Assembly (NCBI GenBank): GCA_949290385.1
Contig: CASERY010000150.1
Location: 1-44,538 of the forward strand
Reading direction: 5' to 3'
Source: an uncultured bacterium
GTDB taxonomy: Bacteria > Verrucomicrobiota > Lentisphaeria > Victivallales > UBA1829
DNA: 44,538 nucleotides
This document shows, piece by piece, positions 9,165 to 18,288 of this stretch. The notes beneath the pieces are model-generated. The model was given only the letters and a program-made list of their open reading frames with translations, was not told the DNA's origin and did not search any database. Numbering within the stretch: position 1 is the stretch's first letter; every line of letters begins with the position of its first letter. The position numbers and the translations under genes were made by a program.

Positions 9165-10574
9165 ATGTCCGTATTGAAACAGATTGAGCAGAACGCGGTT
9201 CCCGGAACCGTGCCGTGTCTTGACAAGGAATTCATTCCCGCAGTTCTGTGGGACAGGGCCTTCCGGAAAGCCGTCAAAGATTCCGGAAAAGTCCGTAAAA
9301 TCCGTATCGTCATGGAGCGCAATGACCAGAGTGCCTCCGCCTATGACACCGAAGTATTCGACAATCCCACTGCGGAGGAATTCGCAGCCAACATGAAACA
9401 CGTTGAACGCCTTGTGAAAACCATGTTCTGGATCAAAGGTGGCAGCAAAGTTGTCATTGCCGGCGATGCCAGCATTGCCGCTGAAATGAACAAGATCTAT
9501 GATCTGAAAAACGGTGCCAGAAAATTCGATTCTGAAGTCATGGGCAATATCTATTATCATCCGGTGGAATTCGTATCCTGTGATTATGACAAGGCCCCTG
9601 CTGAAAAGAATCCATCCCAGCCTCTTGGACGTCATTTGAACGGCAACCGTATTGGATTCGATCTGGGCGGCTCCGATCGCAAATGCGCCGCAACCATTGA
9701 CGGCAAAGTAGTTTTCTCTGAAGAAATTCCCTGGTCCCCTTATTTTGAGAAAGACACCAAATATCATAAAGATGGTATTAACGATACATTGAAACATGCT
9801 GCTGCCGCTCTGGGCGGCAAAGTGGATGCCATCGGAGGTTCCACTGCCGGTGTCATTGTTCAGAACCGTGTCCGTATTTCTTCCCTGTTCCGTGGAGTTC
9901 CCAAAGAAGAATTCGAATCCAAAGTCAGCAATATCTTCCTGGACATCGCCAAAGAGTGGAAAGTTCCCTTTGAAGTCGTCAATGACGGAGAAGTAACTGC
10001 TCTGGCAGGTTCCATGCAGCTCAATTCCAACAGCGTTCTCGGTGTTTCTCTGGGGACTTCCATGGCCGGAGGCTATGTGAACCCTGAAGGCAACATCACC
10101 GACTGGCTCAATGAAGTGGCTTTTGCCCCCATTGATTATCAGGAAAACGGTCCCGTTGACGAATGGTCCGGAGACATCGGATGCGGCGTGCAGTATTTCT
10201 CTCAGCAGGGTGTTGCCCGGCTGGCTCCCAAGGCAGGCATTACCTTCCCGGACGCCATGCCCTTCCCCGAACGTCTGAAAATTGTTCAGAAACTCATGGA
10301 ATATGGGGATGAACGCGCAGAAAAAATCTACCGTACCATTGGTGTGGAATTCGGCTACTGCATCGCCAGATATTACGACTTCTATCCCGCCATTGACAAA
10401 CTGCTGATTCTGGGGCGTGTAACCTCCGGAAAAGGTGGGGACATCATTATGGAAGAAGCCGGCAAAGTCATCCGCAGTGAATTTCCGGAGCATCATTTGG
10501 AATTCGCCATTCCTGATGAAACCAGCCGCCGTCACGGACAGGCTGTAGCCGCCGCTTCTCTGCCCATGGCCTAA
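9165..10574 (+). CDS. ROK-like sugar kinase/regulator family protein
   Basis: 469 aa, stop TAA, AAGGA eight bases before ATG. After a family-specific N-terminal region of about 160 residues comes an actin/hexokinase-fold core: phosphate-1 loop GFDLGGSDRK, DAIGGSTAGVIVQNR, then VVNDGEVTALAGSMQ and the phosphate-2-like GVSLGTSMAGGYV. This is the ROK arrangement, although the usual ROK zinc-binding CGxxGCxE motif is not visible. Likely substrate is a sugar or sugar derivative. It heads the run of nucleotidyltransferase, NahK-like kinase and epimerase, but a 263-base structured gap separates it from them. Whether it is a kinase or a binding protein cannot be told from sequence. Confidence 0.7.
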   Translation: MSVLKQIEQNAVPGTVPCLDKEFIPAVLWDRAFRKAVKDSGKVRKIRIVMERNDQSASAYDTEVFDNPTAEEFAANMKHVERLVKTMFWIKGGSKVVIAGDASIAAEMNKIYDLKNGARKFDSEVMGNIYYHPVEFVSCDYDKAPAEKNPSQPLGRHLNGNRIGFDLGGSDRKCAATIDGKVVFSEEIPWSPYFEKDTKYHKDGINDTLKHAAAALGGKVDAIGGSTAGVIVQNRVRISSLFRGVPKEEFESKVSNIFLDIAKEWKVPFEVVNDGEVTALAGSMQLNSNSVLGVSLGTSMAGGYVNPEGNITDWLNEVAFAPIDYQENGPVDEWSGDIGCGVQYFSQQGVARLAPKAGITFPDAMPFPERLKIVQKLMEYGDERAEKIYRTIGVEFGYCIARYYDFYPAIDKLLILGRVTSGKGGDIIMEEAGKVIRSEFPEHHLEFAIPDETSRRHGQAVAAASLPMA

Positions 10575-10608
10575 GGATTCATTCCGGTCGGATAGGATGA
10601 ATATACCA

Positions 10609-10638
10609 GGTACGATGCTGAAAAGATGGCATCGTACC
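10609..10638 (+). repeat. Intercistronic hairpin
   Basis: Perfect 10-bp stem, GGTACGATGC (10609-10618) with GCATCGTACC (10629-10638), 10-nt loop, extended by weaker CCGGTCGG/CCGGCCGG pairing outside. There is no U-tract, so an mRNA processing or stability element is as likely as a terminator. The rest of the 10575-10837 gap shows nothing recognisable. Confidence 0.5.
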
Positions 10639-10837
10639 CGGCCGGACATCCTGAAACAGTTTTTGTATTCTTACAACCATTTTACCGGAAAAGTTTTTTT
10701 GAAAAGACTTCTTACTCTGTTCCGAAGGAAAACATGTGCGGGATTTTGTACTGCTGTCTTTTCTCCGGAAGAAAGCAAAAGAATTTTCTTCTGAAAAATC
10801 CTTTTCCATTGTTGATTAAAACAGGATTCAAAATTCA

Positions 10838-11743
10838 ATGAAACCTACACTTGTTGTTCTTGCAGCCGGAATGGGCAGCCGTTACGGCGGCCTCAAACAG
10901 ATTGATCCCGTTGGACCGAACGGAGAAATCATTCTGGATTACTCTATTTATGATGCCATTCACAGCGGATTCGATAAAATCTGCTTCATTATCCGTAAGG
11001 ACATTGAAAAAGATTTCCGTGAAGTTGTCAGTTCCCACTGGGAAAATAAAATTCAGGTGGAATATGCTTTCCAGCAGTTGGACAAGCTGCCTGCTCCGTT
11101 CAAAGTACCGGAAGGCCGTGTAAAACCCTGGGGAACCGGACACGCCATCATGTGTGCTGCCGACAAAGTTCATGAACCCTTTGCTGCCATCAATGCAGAT
11201 GACTTCTACGGCCGCAGCGGCTATGCTCAGCTGGGCAAGGTTCTTGCAGAAAATACAAATCCGAATCGTCATTTCATGGTTGGATTTCCTCTGAAGAATA
11301 CGCTTTCAGAATTTGGTTCCGTCTCCCGCGGCATCTGCCGGAAGGATCAGAATGATCTGCTCATGGAAGTAATTGAACGCACCAAAATTGAAAAGCTCGG
11401 AAATGACGGACGTGCTGTGTTCACCGATGATGACGGATCTAAGACTGAACTTACCGGCAATGAAATAGCCTCCATGAATTTCTGGGGATTCATGCCTTCT
11501 CTGTTCAACAGTCTGGGAGAACTTTTCGAAGAGTTCCTTTCCAAACGCGGACAGGAAATGAAAAGCGAGTTCTATATTCCGGCTGCCGTCTTCAGCATGA
11601 TTCAATCAGGCAAAGCTGAGGTTAAAGTGCTGGAAAGTGCCGATTCCTGGTTTGGCGTAACCTACCGCGAAGACAAGCCCAGAGTTCAGGAAGATATTAA
11701 AGCTCTGATTGCCAAAGGCGTCTATCCTGAAAAAATCTATTAA
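10838..11743 (+). CDS. Sugar-phosphate nucleotidyltransferase
   Basis: 301 aa, stop TAA. The N-terminal signature LAAGMGSRYGGLKQIDPVGP is the nucleotide-binding loop of NTP-transferase enzymes, with the metal-binding INADDFYG later (the D-x-D equivalent) and GTGHAIMCAADKV matching the sugar-binding strand. The enzyme would activate a hexose-1-phosphate or N-acetylhexosamine-1-phosphate as an NDP-sugar. Directly followed, 42 bases on, by a NahK-like anomeric kinase that could supply the 1-phosphate. This pairing is known from lacto-N-biose/galacto-N-biose type salvage clusters; assignment to that pathway is inference. Confidence 0.85.
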   Translation: MKPTLVVLAAGMGSRYGGLKQIDPVGPNGEIILDYSIYDAIHSGFDKICFIIRKDIEKDFREVVSSHWENKIQVEYAFQQLDKLPAPFKVPEGRVKPWGTGHAIMCAADKVHEPFAAINADDFYGRSGYAQLGKVLAENTNPNRHFMVGFPLKNTLSEFGSVSRGICRKDQNDLLMEVIERTKIEKLGNDGRAVFTDDDGSKTELTGNEIASMNFWGFMPSLFNSLGELFEEFLSKRGQEMKSEFYIPAAVFSMIQSGKAEVKVLESADSWFGVTYREDKPRVQEDIKALIAKGVYPEKIY

Positions 11744-11785
11744 TCTGCTAAAAACTGCACCGGCAGTTCAAACGGACAGAAATTT

Positions 11786-12883
11786 ATGAGTACTGATTTT
11801 AACGCTGTTCTCTCTCACTTTGACATTCTGGGAGACTTTATTCTGGCTGAACGCTACGGTTCCGGCCATATCAACGATACCTACATGGTTATTTTTAATC
11901 AGGCAGGTCATCCCGTGCGCTATATTCTTCAGCGCATCAACACCAACGTCTTTAAAGATCCGGTATCCCTGATGGACAACATTTCCAGAGTTCTTGCCCA
12001 TTCCAAGGAAAAACTTTCCGGCCTGAAAGACGCTACACGTCGTGCGCTGACACTGGTTAAAACCCTGGATGGTAAAATGTATTACCAGGATGCAGAAGGT
12101 TCATGCTGGCGTGTTTATCTTTTCATTGAGCGTGCCAGAACCTATGATGTTCTGGAATCTGCCAACTACGCTTATCAGGCAGCCAAGGCTTTCGGATCCT
12201 TCCAGAGCCTTCTGGCCGACATTCCCGGAGAAAGACTCCATGAAACAATTCCGAATTTCCACAATACCCCTTCCCGGCTGGCGGATTTTGACAAAGCCCT
12301 TGCCGCAGATGTCTGTGGAAGAGCTGCTTCCGCCAAAGCGGAAATTGAATTTGTTCAGAAATGGCGTTCCATTGCTCCGGTTCTTCTGGATCTTCAGGCC
12401 AAAGGTGAGATCCCTGAAAGAATCACCCACAATGACACTAAAATCAATAATGTCATGCTGGATGACGAATCCGGTGAAGCCATCTGTGTCATTGACCTGG
12501 ATACGATTATGCCGGGTATTTCTCTCTATGACTTCGGTGATCTGGTCCGCACATCCACCAGTCCGGCGGCTGAAGACGAAAAGAATCTTGACAAAGTCTA
12601 TGCCCGCATGGAAATGTTTGAAGCTCTTGCCAAAGGCTTCCTGGAAGGTGCCGGCGGATGCCTGACTCCCAAAGAAATTGAAATGATGCCTTTCTCAGGC
12701 ATGCTCATTACCTTTGAAATCGGCGTTCGCTTCATCACCGACTACCTTGAAGGCGACAAATATTTCAAAGTCAAACGTGAAGGACATAATCTGGATCGCT
12801 GCCGCACTCAGTTCAAACTTGTTCAGAGCCTGAAAGACCAGGAAGCTGAAATGAACAAAATTATGGAAAGACTTACAAAATAA
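11786..12883 (+). CDS. NahK-like N-acetylhexosamine/sugar 1-kinase (aminoglycoside phosphotransferase fold)
   Basis: 365 aa, stop TAA. Protein-kinase-like phosphotransferase motifs are clear: GSGHINDTYMV at the N-terminal lobe, YILQRINTNVFKDP, the catalytic loop ITHNDTKINNVMLDD (H-N-D-x-K-x-x-N), and the metal-binding CVIDLDTIMPGISLYDFGDLVR. NahK phosphorylates GlcNAc or GalNAc at C1. Its neighbours are a nucleotidyltransferase upstream and an NDP-sugar epimerase downstream, consistent with salvage of amino sugars from host or dietary glycans. The last base of its TAA is the first base of the next gene's ATG, indicating a translationally coupled operon. Confidence 0.85.
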   Translation: MSTDFNAVLSHFDILGDFILAERYGSGHINDTYMVIFNQAGHPVRYILQRINTNVFKDPVSLMDNISRVLAHSKEKLSGLKDATRRALTLVKTLDGKMYYQDAEGSCWRVYLFIERARTYDVLESANYAYQAAKAFGSFQSLLADIPGERLHETIPNFHNTPSRLADFDKALAADVCGRAASAKAEIEFVQKWRSIAPVLLDLQAKGEIPERITHNDTKINNVMLDDESGEAICVIDLDTIMPGISLYDFGDLVRTSTSPAAEDEKNLDKVYARMEMFEALAKGFLEGAGGCLTPKEIEMMPFSGMLITFEIGVRFITDYLEGDKYFKVKREGHNLDRCRTQFKLVQSLKDQEAEMNKIMERLTK

Positions 12884-13806
12884 TGAAAAAGATTCTTCTT
12901 ACCGGCGGTGCCGGTTTTATCGGTTCCCATATTGTGGAACATTATCAGGGCAAAGCCCAGATTCGTGTGCTGGATAATCTTCGTTCCGGCAATCTGAACA
13001 ATCTGAAGGGATTCGACTATGAATTCATTCAGGGCGATATCTGCGACCGTGAGACCGTAAAAAAAGCCGTGGAAGGCGTGGATTACATCTTCCACCTGGC
13101 AGCCATGATTTCCGTACCTGAATCCATGACTGAAATTGTGGAATGCAACCGTATCAATTCTCTCGGCATGATTACTGTTCTGGAAGAAGCAGCCAAGGCC
13201 GGAGTAAAAAAACTTTGTCTCTCCACTTCTGCCGCCATCTACGGAAACAATCCGGTATGCCCGAAAGTGGAAACCATGTTTCCGGAGCCCAAGAGCCCCT
13301 ATGCCATCACCAAACTCGATGATGAATACTACTGCCAGATGTTCTGCAACGAAGGCAAACTTCAGACAGCCTGTCTCCGTTACTTCAACGTATTCGGTCC
13401 CCGTCAGAATCCGAAGAGCGCCTATGCCGCAGCTGTGCCGATTTTCATCACCAAGGCCCTGAACAATGAGGACATTACCATCTTTGGTGATGGTGAGCAG
13501 ACCCGCGACTTTATTTTCGTCAAGGATATTGCCGCAGCCAATGCCTTCATGGCGGAACATGATTTCACTGGGGTCTACAATATTGCCTATGGCGGACGCA
13601 TGACGATTAATTATCTGGCTCAGAAGATTATTGAAATTCTTGGTTCCAAGTCAAAAATTGTCCATCTGCCTGAACGTGCAGGCGATGTAAAACACTCTTC
13701 TGCATGTGTGGACAAACTGATGGCTACCGGATTCAAGCCTTCCTATACCTTTGACCAGGGTCTTGAGATTGCCGTCAAAGCCTATAAGGAAGCAATGGGC
13801 CGCTGA
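12883..13806 (+). CDS. NAD-dependent NDP-sugar epimerase (extended SDR, UDP-glucose 4-epimerase-like)
   Basis: 307 aa, stop TGA. NAD-binding GGAGFIGSHIVEHY lies at the N-terminus, then FHLAAMISVPESM, the catalytic STSAAIYG Ser and the YAITK Tyr-x-x-x-Lys pair, then RYFNVFGPRQNP and the substrate-binding FGDGEQTRDFIFVKDIA. This is the WcaG/GalE-like group that interconverts UDP-Glc(NAc) and UDP-Gal(NAc). Coupled to the NahK-like gene by a one-base overlap. It is the last gene of the cluster, followed 40 bases later by a strong terminator. Confidence 0.88.
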   Translation: MKKILLTGGAGFIGSHIVEHYQGKAQIRVLDNLRSGNLNNLKGFDYEFIQGDICDRETVKKAVEGVDYIFHLAAMISVPESMTEIVECNRINSLGMITVLEEAAKAGVKKLCLSTSAAIYGNNPVCPKVETMFPEPKSPYAITKLDDEYYCQMFCNEGKLQTACLRYFNVFGPRQNPKSAYAAAVPIFITKALNNEDITIFGDGEQTRDFIFVKDIAAANAFMAEHDFTGVYNIAYGGRMTINYLAQKIIEILGSKSKIVHLPERAGDVKHSSACVDKLMATGFKPSYTFDQGLEIAVKAYKEAMGR

Positions 13807-13845
13807 AGATAAAAGACAGGAACATTGATTCTTTAAATGCTTCAG

Positions 13846-13885
13846 AAAAGTCTGGAAGAAATTTTCTCTTCCAGACTTTTTTTTT
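13846..13885 (+). terminator. Strong Rho-independent terminator
   Basis: Perfect 14-bp stem, AAAAGTCTGGAAGA (13846-13859) with TCTTCCAGACTTTT (13867-13880), 7-nt loop, continuing into a run of T. Ends the sugar cluster. Confidence 0.9.
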
Positions 13886-14106
13886 GACTCTGTTTGAGGG
13901 TCAAAACAGTGATTGCAAACATATCCTGGAATTTGCAGATTTCTGAAGATTCAATCCAGATTAGACTTAATCCAACAACTAAATTTCGCAGTCGTTATAT
14001 CTTGTGCAAAGCATGACTGCCCGATTATTTTTCTGACAGGTAGATTGATAATTCTGTCGGAATCAATCTAAAAAAACAATTCAAAAATATCCAGAAAAAG
14101 AAACTT
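13886..14106. other. Convergent intergenic gap with an inverted repeat
   Basis: No gene seen. A 9-bp inverted repeat, TAGATTGAT (14041-14049) with ATCAATCTA (14062-14070), lies downstream of the ABC ATPase gene on the minus strand; its U-tract is on the wrong side for a simple terminator. Confidence 0.4.
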
Positions 14107-14880
14107 TTAAATCACCTTGGAAAGAAAATCTTTCAAACGCGGATCCTTCGGATGACTGAAGAAGTCTTCAGGACTCCCTTCTTCCACAATTCTGCCATGA
14201 TCCATAAAAAGAATTCTGTCTGCAACTTCACGGGCAAAACCAATTTCATGCGTTACCACAATCATTGTCATTCCGCCGAGAGCCAGTTCTTTCATAAGTG
14301 CAAGCACTTCTCCGACCATTTCAGGATCAAGAGCAGAAGTCGGTTCGTCAAAAAGAATAACATCCGGATTCATCAGAAGTGCACGCACAATGGCAATACG
14401 CTGTTTCTGACCGCCTGAAAGCTGCTGAGGATATGCATTGCGTTTTTCATACAGACCAATACGTTTCAGCAGTTCCTCTGCTTTTGAAACAGCCTCTGCT
14501 CTTTTCATGCGGTGTGTCTTGAGCGGAGCAAGAATAATATTATTCAGGATCGTAAGATGCGGAAAAAGATTGAAATGCTGAAACACCATGCCGACTTTCT
14601 GCCGGAATGCATTGATTTTTATTCCGCGGCAGTTGATTTGTTTTCCTTCAAAAAAAATCTTTCCGTCTGTCGGTTTTTCCAGAAGATTCAGACAGCGGAG
14701 GAATGTACTTTTTCCAGACCCTGAAGGCCCTACAATAAAAACAACTTCTCCGCGTTTAATTTCAGTTGAAACGTCATCTAAAGCCCGTAGATTCGGAAAT
14801 TCCTTGATGATATGCTCAGCTTTGAAAATAATACCGCCGTTTTCTTCGGGAGAGGAAGCTGAAGAAAAATGCTTATTCAT
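14107..14880 (-). CDS. glnQ: Polar amino-acid ABC transporter ATP-binding protein (GlnQ/HisP type)
   Basis: 257 aa, stop TAA. Contains Walker [19 protein letters not shown], the Q-loop [14 protein letters not shown] (the typical FNLFPH of amino-acid importers), signature [15 protein letters not shown], Walker [20 protein letters not shown] and the H-loop [15 protein letters not shown]. It supplies ATP hydrolysis for import of a polar amino acid, with the permease and binding protein encoded upstream on the same strand. The start overlaps the end of the permease gene by 8 bases (ATGAATAA), once the permease's TAG is read through. Confidence 0.92.
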   Translation of the reverse strand: MNKHFSSASSPEENGGIIFKAEHIIKEFPNLRALDDVSTEIKRGEVVFIVGPSGSGKSTFLRCLNLLEKPTDGKIFFEGKQINCRGIKINAFRQKVGMVFQHFNLFPHLTILNNIILAPLKTHRMKRAEAVSKAEELLKRIGLYEKRNAYPQQLSGGQKQRIAIVRALLMNPDVILFDEPTSALDPEMVGEVLALMKELALGGMTMIVVTHEIGFAREVADRILFMDHGRIVEEGSPEDFFSHPKDPRLKDFLSKVI

Positions 14881-15589
14881 TGCTTTTCAATCTCCTTTCA
14901 AGTTTACCCAGCAGCCATGTCAGCACAATGACTATTCCCAGATAAATCTATGCCACTGCAATCAGAGGCAGGAATGCATCATAAGTCTGACTGCGTATGA
15001 TATCACCCGCTTTTGTCAAATCCTGAAGCGCTATATAACCAGACACACTGGTTTCCTTAATCAGTACAATAAATTCATTTCCCAGGGCCGGAAGAACATT
15101 TTTAAAAGCCTGAGGCAGAATAATATAAATCATTGTTTGAAGGTAGCTGAGCCCCAGACTTCTTCCCGCTTCCATCTGTCCTTTGTCCACGGACATGATC
15201 CCGCTTCTGATAATTTCTGCCACATAGGCCCCCGAGTTGATTCCAAAGGCAATCACTGCCACAAAAACTTTATCAGTGCAGGAAGAAAGAATGACAAAAT
15301 AAATAATCAGCAACTGCACTACCATAGGTGTTCCACGAATGATAGTCAGATACATTTTACAGATAAAATTCAGAAATCTGAGATTTCCAACCTTATCATG
15401 GGTCGACCGTATCACCGCCACTAAAAATCCCAGCAGAATACCTATCAGTACAGCAAAAAAAGCAATCTGCAAGGTGATTTTTAAACCGCTCCATAAATAA
15501 ATCCAGCGGTCATCCTTGATAAAATTCATATAAAAAGCAGTCTTCAAATCAGCAGACTGCTCCTGAAACCATGATAAAACAGCATTCAT
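14873..15589 (-). CDS. glnP: Polar amino-acid ABC transporter permease (HisM/GlnP type), one in-frame TAG
   Basis: Inner-membrane permease with several hydrophobic segments and the conserved loop [34 protein letters not shown] that contacts the ATPase. TAG at 14948-14950 (codon 214) interrupts the last membrane helix: [30 protein letters not shown], then TAA. In relatives the same helix continues as AxIYL and ends in LERRL, so the downstream part is native sequence. Without read-through the last helix would be lost and 75 bases would separate the genes. Start: I prefer ATG 15589; a TTG at 15610 with GGAG only two bases away is the alternative, so the N-terminus is uncertain. About 238 aa. Confidence 0.9.
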
Positions 15590-15725
15590 TTCATTCTTCA
15601 GTTTCTCCAATTCTCCAAAGAAATTGAAAATAGAAAAGACCGCCTCAGGCGTTTTTTAAATTCAAATTCAATTCTTTGAATTGGGATTGATGTTAGGTAT
15701 TTTTTCCGAATGAGTCCCAGACTCT

Positions 15726-15819
15726 GCAGGATGGATCGCAATCATTTCAGAACGTTTGACATTATTCAAACCATATGAGTAAAACTTCGGATTCCGCAGG
15801 ATGGATCGCAATCATTTCA
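15726..15819. repeat. Pair of 24-bp direct repeats downstream of the binding-protein gene
   Basis: GCAGGATGGATCGCAATCAT plus TTCA occurs at 15726-15749 and 15796-15819, spaced 70 bases apart, with partial similarity just outside. Both lie in the 236-base gap between the binding-protein stop and the permease start. A short CGCC/GGCG hairpin with six T (15641-15657, plus sense) is the only other structure. The repeats could be a protein or RNA-binding element regulating relative expression of binding protein and permease, or just a local duplication. Confidence 0.7.
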
Positions 15820-15825
15820 AAGTCT

Positions 15826-16623
15826 TTATTTGGAAACCGGTGTTTCTGAAGTCATTGACTTTGCAAGGGCTTCATTCTTCCGGAAAGACTCGGCAAGTTC
15901 TCCATTGGACTTCATTTCACGGATGACTTCATTGATTGTGTTCAACAGAGATGGATTGTCCTTTCCTACAGCAATAGCGTAAGATTCCTTTGTAAGAGGC
16001 TCTGTCAAAAGAATTAATTCATCCGGATTGTTTGCATAAAGCATACGGGCAGGATCCTGATCGCATACAACTACATCCACTTTGCCTGCAAGCATGGCTT
16101 CAACAGCCAAAGACGGATTTGGAAACTGAGAAATTAAACTGGAAGTCTTATCTGTAATAACGTTTTCACGCAGATAATCATAAGCTGTGGTTCCTTCCTG
16201 AACGCCAATGCGCTTATTTTTCAGCATCTCAGCTCCAGTTACATCCGATCCCTTCGGAATGAGTATCAGCTGACATGCTTCCACATACGGTTCTGAAAAA
16301 GCCACTTTCATACTGCGGTCTTCTGTAACGGTAATTCCAGAAGCGGCAGCATCCGCTTTTCCTGTAAGCACATGAGTGATCACAGAGTTGAAAGAAGTAT
16401 CTTCCACGACCAGTTTTTTTCCAAGACGCTCAGCCACTTTCTGCATAATATCAATATCCACCCCTACGATTTTATCTCCTGAACGAAACTCGTAGGGTGG
16501 AAAAGTAGCTTCTGTTGAAACAATCAGGTTCTGTCCATCTCGTTCTGTCTTCCCGCAGGACAAACATAAAACTGCAGCAAAACTACTTACAATCATCCAT
16601 AAAAGCATTTTTTTTGAAATCAT
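15826..16623 (-). CDS. Extracellular solute-binding lipoprotein for a polar amino acid (SBP family 3)
   Basis: 265 aa, stop TAA. The N-terminus has Lys residues, a hydrophobic core and a lipobox-like LCLSCGK, so Cys near residue 23 would be lipidated after signal peptidase II cleavage. The mature part has family-3 features: VSTEATFPPYEF, GVDIDIMQKVAERLGK, FNSVITHVLTGKADAAASGITVTEDR, and IGVQEGTTAYDYLREN. It would capture an amino acid in the periplasm and pass it to the permease and ATPase encoded downstream. Start ATG 16623 has AGAGAGG upstream. The 24-bp repeat pair follows its stop. Confidence 0.92.
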   Translation of the reverse strand: MISKKMLLWMIVSSFAAVLCLSCGKTERDGQNLIVSTEATFPPYEFRSGDKIVGVDIDIMQKVAERLGKKLVVEDTSFNSVITHVLTGKADAAASGITVTEDRSMKVAFSEPYVEACQLILIPKGSDVTGAEMLKNKRIGVQEGTTAYDYLRENVITDKTSSLISQFPNPSLAVEAMLAGKVDVVVCDQDPARMLYANNPDELILLTEPLTKESYAIAVGKDNPSLLNTINEVIREMKSNGELAESFRKNEALAKSMTSETPVSK

Positions 16624-16982
16624 TGTTCAACCTCTCTCCTCAGATCTCTTCAAACGATTCAAAGAATTCATTCTGTAATCTTTTTTTTCTCAGTCTAATT
16701 ATTCACCTTCTTTTGAAAAAATTGACTGTCAAATCAGCAAAATATATCTTTTTTTCTGGCATTCTAATAATCCACAGTACACTCATTTCCGATTTATTGC
16801 AAATAAAAACAAAAAACTGATGGATTCAAATAAAAATCTTTCCAGTGCCAACTTTTCTGCAATCTATCCTATGTTTTTGAAACATGAAGATTATTCTGCC
16901 ACACATTACATATCAGACTCGAAAAAGTCGGAAACGGCCGGATTTTTATCGCATTTTCCCTTCTTATTGAACTTTTATGTGC
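16624..16982. other. A/T-rich gap upstream of the amino-acid transporter genes
   Basis: No gene seen. On the minus strand a TTGACA lies about 100 bases upstream of the binding-protein start with no -10 at ideal spacing, so a promoter is only tentative. Short frames on the plus strand have no start signals. thiI ends on the other side on the same strand. Confidence 0.35.
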
Positions 16983-18197
16983 TTAGCGGATCACTTCTGC
17001 TTCAATTGAATCAAAAGCATTCTGCACAGCTTCCTCCAGATTCGGAATTTTGGACTCTTCCCATTGGACATTCTTCAATTCAGCATGAAGCACAGGTGAA
17101 TCCGGTGCAAAAACAGTACAGCTGTCCGCCATAGGTTCAATAGAGACTTCAAAAGTTTCCAGTTTTCTCGCTCTTTCAATGGTTTCATTCTTATCCAGTC
17201 CGCATAACGGACGAAGAATCAGGTAAGGCGTTGATTCATTGATAACAGACATGTTTTCAACCGTTTGACTTGCAACCTGTCCAACAGATTCTCCAGTAAC
17301 AATCGCTCCAAGTCCCTTTGCTTCACATATCCGTGAAGCAATCCGCATCATCATGCGTCTGTACAGGACTGTGCGGTATCTTGGATTGCAGTGATCGCGA
17401 ATCAACTTTTGAATTTCAGAAATATTACAGCTGTAAAAAAAGGAATTTCTCTGCCAGCGATTTATGATTTCAGCCAGACGACGAACTTTATCCACAGATT
17501 CCATAGGCGTATACGGAAAACTGTGAAATGTCAGAAAATCCGTATGGCATCCTCTTTTCATAACCATATTGCATGCCACAGGTGAATCAATTCCTCCGGA
17601 AAGCAGTGCAAGTACAGGGGCATTGCAGCCAACCGGAAGGCCTCCGGCTGCTTTTATGGTGTCATAATATACCAGAGAGTGTTTCTCACGGATTTCCACA
17701 CCAATTGAAATCTGCGGATTTGTAAGATTGACTTTTACATGATCTGTTCCTGTTATGGATTCTATCAGGGTTGCAATTTCTATTTCAATGCCCTTCGAAT
17801 CCAGGGGAAAGCTTTTATCCGATCTTCTGGCACGTGTTCTGAATTGCACAGGAAGTCCGGAATTCAACAGCAGCTGTTTTTTAAAACGTTCCGGCGCACT
17901 GGATGAAACCATTGATTTAACCGACTCCATGGAAGGCTCTCCAAGAAGACAGAAAGAAAAGGAATCCAGTCCGAAGCAGCGTTTCAAATTTTCCGTCAAC
18001 GCATCTGATTCTGATTCACTGAATACACTGTTATCGGTCTTATGAATCAGAATCCTGCCGCGAACCTTGCTGATTTTGCAGGGACAGACTTTGCAGCAGA
18101 AATACCGCATATTTTCTATCAGATGTCTTTCAAACATCCCGCGGTTGTTTCCTTTTGTAGCAATTTCATTATAACGGCAGACAATTGTATGATACAT
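16983..18197 (-). CDS. thiI: tRNA 4-thiouridine sulfurtransferase ThiI, without rhodanese domain
   Basis: 404 aa, stop TAA. It has an N-terminal ferredoxin-like region, a THUMP domain (RARRSDKSFPLDSKGIEIEI...VNLTNPQISIGVEIRE) and the PP-loop ATP pyrophosphatase ALLSGGIDSPVACNMVMKRG, then YRRMMMRIASRICEAKG and ATGESVGQVASQT-like sequence. It adds sulfur to U8 of tRNA and in some bacteria supplies sulfur for thiamine. The C-terminal rhodanese domain of the E. coli enzyme is missing, as in many bacteria. AGGA precedes ATG 18197. Downstream of recF on the same strand, with a 91-base gap once recF's TAG is read. Confidence 0.93.
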   Translation of the reverse strand: MYHTIVCRYNEIATKGNNRGMFERHLIENMRYFCCKVCPCKISKVRGRILIHKTDNSVFSESESDALTENLKRCFGLDSFSFCLLGEPSMESVKSMVSSSAPERFKKQLLLNSGLPVQFRTRARRSDKSFPLDSKGIEIEIATLIESITGTDHVKVNLTNPQISIGVEIREKHSLVYYDTIKAAGGLPVGCNAPVLALLSGGIDSPVACNMVMKRGCHTDFLTFHSFPYTPMESVDKVRRLAEIINRWQRNSFFYSCNISEIQKLIRDHCNPRYRTVLYRRMMMRIASRICEAKGLGAIVTGESVGQVASQTVENMSVINESTPYLILRPLCGLDKNETIERARKLETFEVSIEPMADSCTVFAPDSPVLHAELKNVQWEESKIPNLEEAVQNAFDSIEAEVIR

Positions 18198-18288
18198 GGC
18201 TTGTTCCTGTTACTTTTTTTGACGGTGTACAAATTTTGAAAGAATTTCTGAGTGCATTTCCGTCGCCGAATTGCCCCACTTACTCTTT

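Noticed and set aside
9087..10649. 520-codon minus-strand open frame opposite the ROK-like gene
   Set aside because: Composition (Phe, Gly and His rich) is that of an antisense shadow of a well-supported plus-strand gene; no motif or ribosome binding site.
12823..13560. 245-codon minus-strand frame opposite the epimerase
   Set aside because: Shadow frame with no initiation signal; the plus-strand gene has all SDR motifs.
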